From assembly GCF_025602895.1 (NCBI RefSeq), contig NW_026516456.1, positions 1-39,029 on the forward strand: a stretch of 39,029 nt of DNA, written 5' to 3'. The notes beneath the pieces are model-generated. The model was not told the DNA's origin. It worked only from the letters and a program-made list of their open reading frames with translations, and made no database searches. Each line of letters starts with the position of its first letter. Position 1 is the stretch's first letter. Made by a program: the position numbers and the translations under genes. This DNA is from Polychytrium aggregatum. Taxonomy: Eukaryota; Chytridiomycota; Chytridiomycetes; Polychytriales. Positions 38,005 through 39,029 of this stretch are shown piece by piece.

Positions 38005-39029
38005 TCAATTTTTCGATCCCGAGTTGCGTTGCACTTGTGCTTGGCAAAGGTCGATCAGTGTGTCCATTTCCGGAAGGTTGCGGTTGCGGCTGAGGAAGTC
38101 GTGGATATCTGCGAGTCCTCCATCCAAGAGTTCGGCCAGTGGTGCCCACGAGTCGTAAGATGGGTCGTATCCCTGCCAGCGGAGCAAGAACTCGTGTCGA
38201 TATCCAGGAAGTCGACGTCGTCGGTTGATCCTGTGTCCAATGATCGCTTCGAACACTGATTCGTCGTTGTGGTTGGGTCCGGGTTCATCAAACACAAGTT
38301 GGTCGGTCGATGGTGTGTTGTAGGGGACGAGGGCGGAAGCGGGGAGTTCGGTTGTAAATCGGAGGGTCCTCGGGAGTCGAAGTCGATATCCAGTCGTTCC
38401 GATCTTCTCGATGATCTTGAAGGGTCCCAAGTACGGCATCCGCATCTTGGAGGGTGTGACGTCGTCCGTGCTGAAGTGATACGCGGTCGTGTCGATCAGG
38501 ACTTGGTCGCCAATGTCGTAGCTGATATCGCGTCGATGTCGGTTGGCGTAGTACAGGGCCCGGTCCTGGGCCTTGCCGATGTTGTCCGAGACCAAGTCCA
38601 GAGTCGCTTGCATCTCCTCGATCGACTGTGCTGCAGGGTTGGACTCGGCGATGATGTCGGTGTTGGCAGGAGTGCGAGGATGCTGACCGTGCATCAGGAA
38701 GAAGGGCGAATGTCCAGTCGAAGCTGAGCTGTGTGAGTTGAGCGCGAACTGGATGTATGGCACTTGATCGATCCAGCGGGAGCCGAGGGCCAGAGTCGAA
38801 CAGCGGATGGCCTCGGCGACGGTTGCCACAAAGCGTTCGACTTGTCCGGCGGCCTCGTGGTGGTGGGCAAAGGCGATCCGGAGTTCGGTCTTGAGCAGAG
38901 TGTTAAGTCCTGTCCAGAAGGCCGACCGGAAGCGTGTGTCGTGATCCGAGATGAAAGTGCCGGCGAGTCCAAAGTGCACAAAGACATCGCGGAAGTACTG
39001 GCGGGCGACGTCTTCGGCCGAGTCGGTCA
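38005..39029 (-). CDS. pol: Partial pol of element K (integrase core end, GPY/F, chromodomain)
   Basis: The frame is open from the right edge (TDSAEDVARQYF...) to the TGA at 38007-38005. It contains the second catalytic Asp, the catalytic Glu, the GPY/F module and the full chromodomain, and is identical in protein sequence to the end of Pol in B and E. It lacks the extra C that breaks copy A. The last base of the window (A) differs from complete copies (T on this strand). Confidence 0.92.
   Translation of the reverse strand, partial: TDSAEDVARQYFRDVFVHFGLAGTFISDHDTRFRSAFWTGLNTLLKTELRIAFAHHHEAAGQVERFVATVAEAIRCSTLALGSRWIDQVPYIQFALNSHSSASTGHSPFFLMHGQHPRTPANTDIIAESNPAAQSIEEMQATLDLVSDNIGKAQDRALYYANRHRRDISYDIGDQVLIDTTAYHFSTDDVTPSKMRMPYLGPFKIIEKIGTTGYRLRLPRTLRFTTELPASALVPYNTPSTDQLVFDEPGPNHNDESVFEAIIGHRINRRRRLPGYRHEFLLRWQGYDPSYDSWAPLAELLDGGLADIHDFLSRNRNLPEMDTLIDLCQAQVQRNSGSKN

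Larger units (their letters stand above)
37505..39029 (-). mobile_element. Element K: 3' end of a type 1 copy running off the window
   Basis: LTR10, polypurine tract and the last kilobase of pol are present; the rest lies beyond the right edge. The reverse complement of this block equals 1-1526 except for one base. Confidence 0.93.

Noticed and set aside
1..39029. Envelope gene or retrovirus
   Set aside because: Only 34 bp separate the pol stop codon from the LTR, so there is no room for an env gene, and the domain order with a C-terminal chromodomain is that of chromovirus retrotransposons.

Overview
This 39,029-base window is made entirely of one family of LTR retrotransposon; I find no host gene, tRNA, rRNA, telomere repeat or unique flanking DNA. 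The family is Ty3/Gypsy (Metaviridae), chromovirus branch: gag with a CCHC knuckle, then protease, reverse transcriptase, RNase H, D-D35-E integrase with a GPY/F module, and a C-terminal chromodomain. A full copy is 5,719 bp with 466-bp LTRs (TGTCA...TGACA). GC-rich sequence, strong C-ending codon bias, compact 466-bp LTRs and a chromodomain element suggest a GC-rich fungus, most likely a basidiomycete. This host call is inference, not proof.

Layout, left to right (letters are mine). Plus-strand array: A (3' end of pol, 1-1060), LTR1, B (complete, 1061-6779), LTR2, C (complete but lacking the chromodomain, 6314-11777), LTR3, D (cut inside integrase at 15263). Minus-strand array: LTR4, E (complete, identical to B as far as I can read, 15264-20982), LTR5, F (chromodomain-less, 14 one-base insertions, 20517-25994), LTR6, G (three frame-breaking lesions, 25529-31238), LTR7. 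Junction zone: H (plus, last 146 bp of pol and LTR8), I (minus, 630-bp gag fragment). Last minus-strand block: LTR9, J (intact pol, gag cut by the next insertion), LTR10, K (3' end of pol, running off the window). Neighbouring copies within an array share a single LTR, which points to LTR-LTR recombination or to integration of one-LTR circles rather than independent insertions.

How the genes work together: the LTR carries a TATA-like box and an AATAAA signal. The gag ATG is formed exactly across the LTR/primer-binding-site boundary. Pol has no ATG before the protease and lies in the -1 frame. In every copy that keeps the region, an in-phase G GGA AAC slippery heptamer is followed, after 5 nt, by a perfect 9-bp stem, so Pol is almost certainly made as a Gag-Pol fusion by -1 ribosomal frameshifting.

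Two sequence subfamilies are mixed here: type 1 (A-E, K, LTR1-5, 7 and 10) and type 2 (most of G, H, I, J, LTR6, 8 and 9), with F a chimera. Several observations urge caution about the assembly. Both window ends are the same sequence in opposite orientation, ending at the same base. Many single-base insertions in F and G look like both alleles of a variable site written side by side. If the array is real, it resembles a self-nested retrotransposon cluster of the kind found at fungal centromeres or other heterochromatin.
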